A DNA stretch of 5,829 nucleotides from Maritimibacter sp. (GTDB taxonomy: Bacteria > Pseudomonadota > Alphaproteobacteria > Rhodobacterales > Rhodobacteraceae): NCBI GenBank assembly GCA_020441225.1, contig JAGRMP010000566.1:1-5829 (forward strand). Reading direction: 5' to 3'. Positions 5,391 through 5,829 of the stretch are shown here, in pieces. The notes under the pieces were generated by a model. The model worked only from the letters and a program-made list of their open reading frames with translations, had not been told where the DNA came from and searched no databases. A program made the position numbers and the translations under genes. Each line of letters begins with the position of its first letter. The stretch's first letter is position 1.

Positions 5391-5829
5391 GCAATGCCTC
5401 TCGAAGATTTCCGCCAGCGCCGCCATCACCAACGGTTTGCCGAAACGGTGCTTGGCCTCGGCGCGGTCCTCCAGTAGGGGTTGGAACGCCTGCGCGAACA
5501 AGGGCAGGCAACCGACGCCCTGCGCGAACTTCTTGAGCGGCGTCGGGCGGGCGGTTTTCTTTCGGTCGAAGAGGGCCGAACGCGGACCCGGGACATGATC
5601 GCGGCGAAGCGGGCCGAGCGTGGCCCTTGAAGTTCTGCGTGCAGCAGGTGTCGGCCGCGACCTCGCTCTGATCTTCGATTTCGTCGTCGCTGCGGCGGAA
5701 GACCTCGGCGAGCGCGCGGAGACCGCCTTCGACTTGGCCGAACGTCGCCTCGTCGGGATCGAAGCCGCGATGCTGTATCTTGGCAGGGTCCCGCATCAGG
5801 GCAGGCTCCGCGCAGAGCTCGGCGATGGC
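5391..5829 (-). pseudogene. Decayed, frameshifted minus-strand gene entering from the right edge (unrecognised)
   Basis: No intact gene fits here, but codon-position composition on the minus strand is clearly coding-like. From 5829 to about 5620 one frame has third-position GC near 83 percent against about 71 at first and 42 at second positions, with peptide parts DEATFGQVEGGLRALAEVF and DDEIEDQSEVAADTCC. From about 5620 to 5391 the neighbouring frame takes over (GC3 about 84 percent), reading LFDRKKTARPTPLKKFAQG and then GKPLVMAALAEIFERH. The switch lies near 5610-5625 and needs a +1 shift (one extra base, or two lost). No start codon suits the second frame on its own. The gene begins beyond the window, or at the ATG at 5796. 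Its 3' part dissolves into the parDE promoter region. The family is not recognised. Confidence 0.4.

Noticed and set aside
5478..5630. Plus-strand antitoxin-like tail (ERLREQGQATDALRELLERR and following) after a TAG
   Set aside because: It looks like the C-terminus of a small antitoxin, but it is codon-aligned antisense to the minus-strand frame. Third-position GC is higher on the minus strand, and no ribbon-helix-helix part or start lies upstream.

Overview
The high GC content and the gene families (ScpB with a DUF1403 protein, an AbiE pair, a ParDE pair and a lone tyrosine recombinase) suggest an alphaproteobacterial accessory replicon or mobile region, most likely from a Rhodobacterales or Rhizobiales relative. 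This assignment is inferred from protein character and codon use, not from a search.

Layout, left to right. (1) Positions 1-410 hold the 3' end of an unrecognised plus-strand gene. Its frame is cut by a TGA at 232-234 but stays open and coding-like afterwards. This stretch is less GC-rich than the rest. (2) Positions 411-1887 are a type IV toxin-antitoxin operon, abiEi-abiEii, with an 8-nt overlap. It has a probable promoter and a perfect 10-bp inverted repeat over the start region, a good candidate AbiEi operator. (3) Positions 1924-3413, minus strand, are a two-gene operon: a DUF1403 protein, then ScpB, overlapping by GTGA. No ScpA or SMC gene is present; DUF1403 sits where scpA would normally be. 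(4) Positions 3414-3538 are a divergent intergenic region with a dif-like inverted repeat (two 10-bp arms around a 7-bp centre). (5) Positions 3539-4636, plus strand, encode a complete tyrosine recombinase with all catalytic residues. (6) Positions 4631-5220, minus strand, are a parD-parE type II toxin-antitoxin operon with a clear promoter, palindromic operator and Shine-Dalgarno sequence. Its end overlaps the recombinase end through a shared CTATAG. (7) Positions 5255-5829 contain no intact gene. Codon-position composition points to a decayed minus-strand gene, split between two frames, that enters from beyond the right edge.

Read together, the window is a maintenance and stability block: two toxin-antitoxin modules of different types flank a recombinase and a ScpB/DUF1403 pair. 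The most interesting possibility is that DUF1403-ScpB is a kleisin/kite-like chromosome-organising pair coupled to a recombinase that acts at the dif-like site between them. The physical arrangement is visible in the sequence. The functional coupling is a hypothesis.
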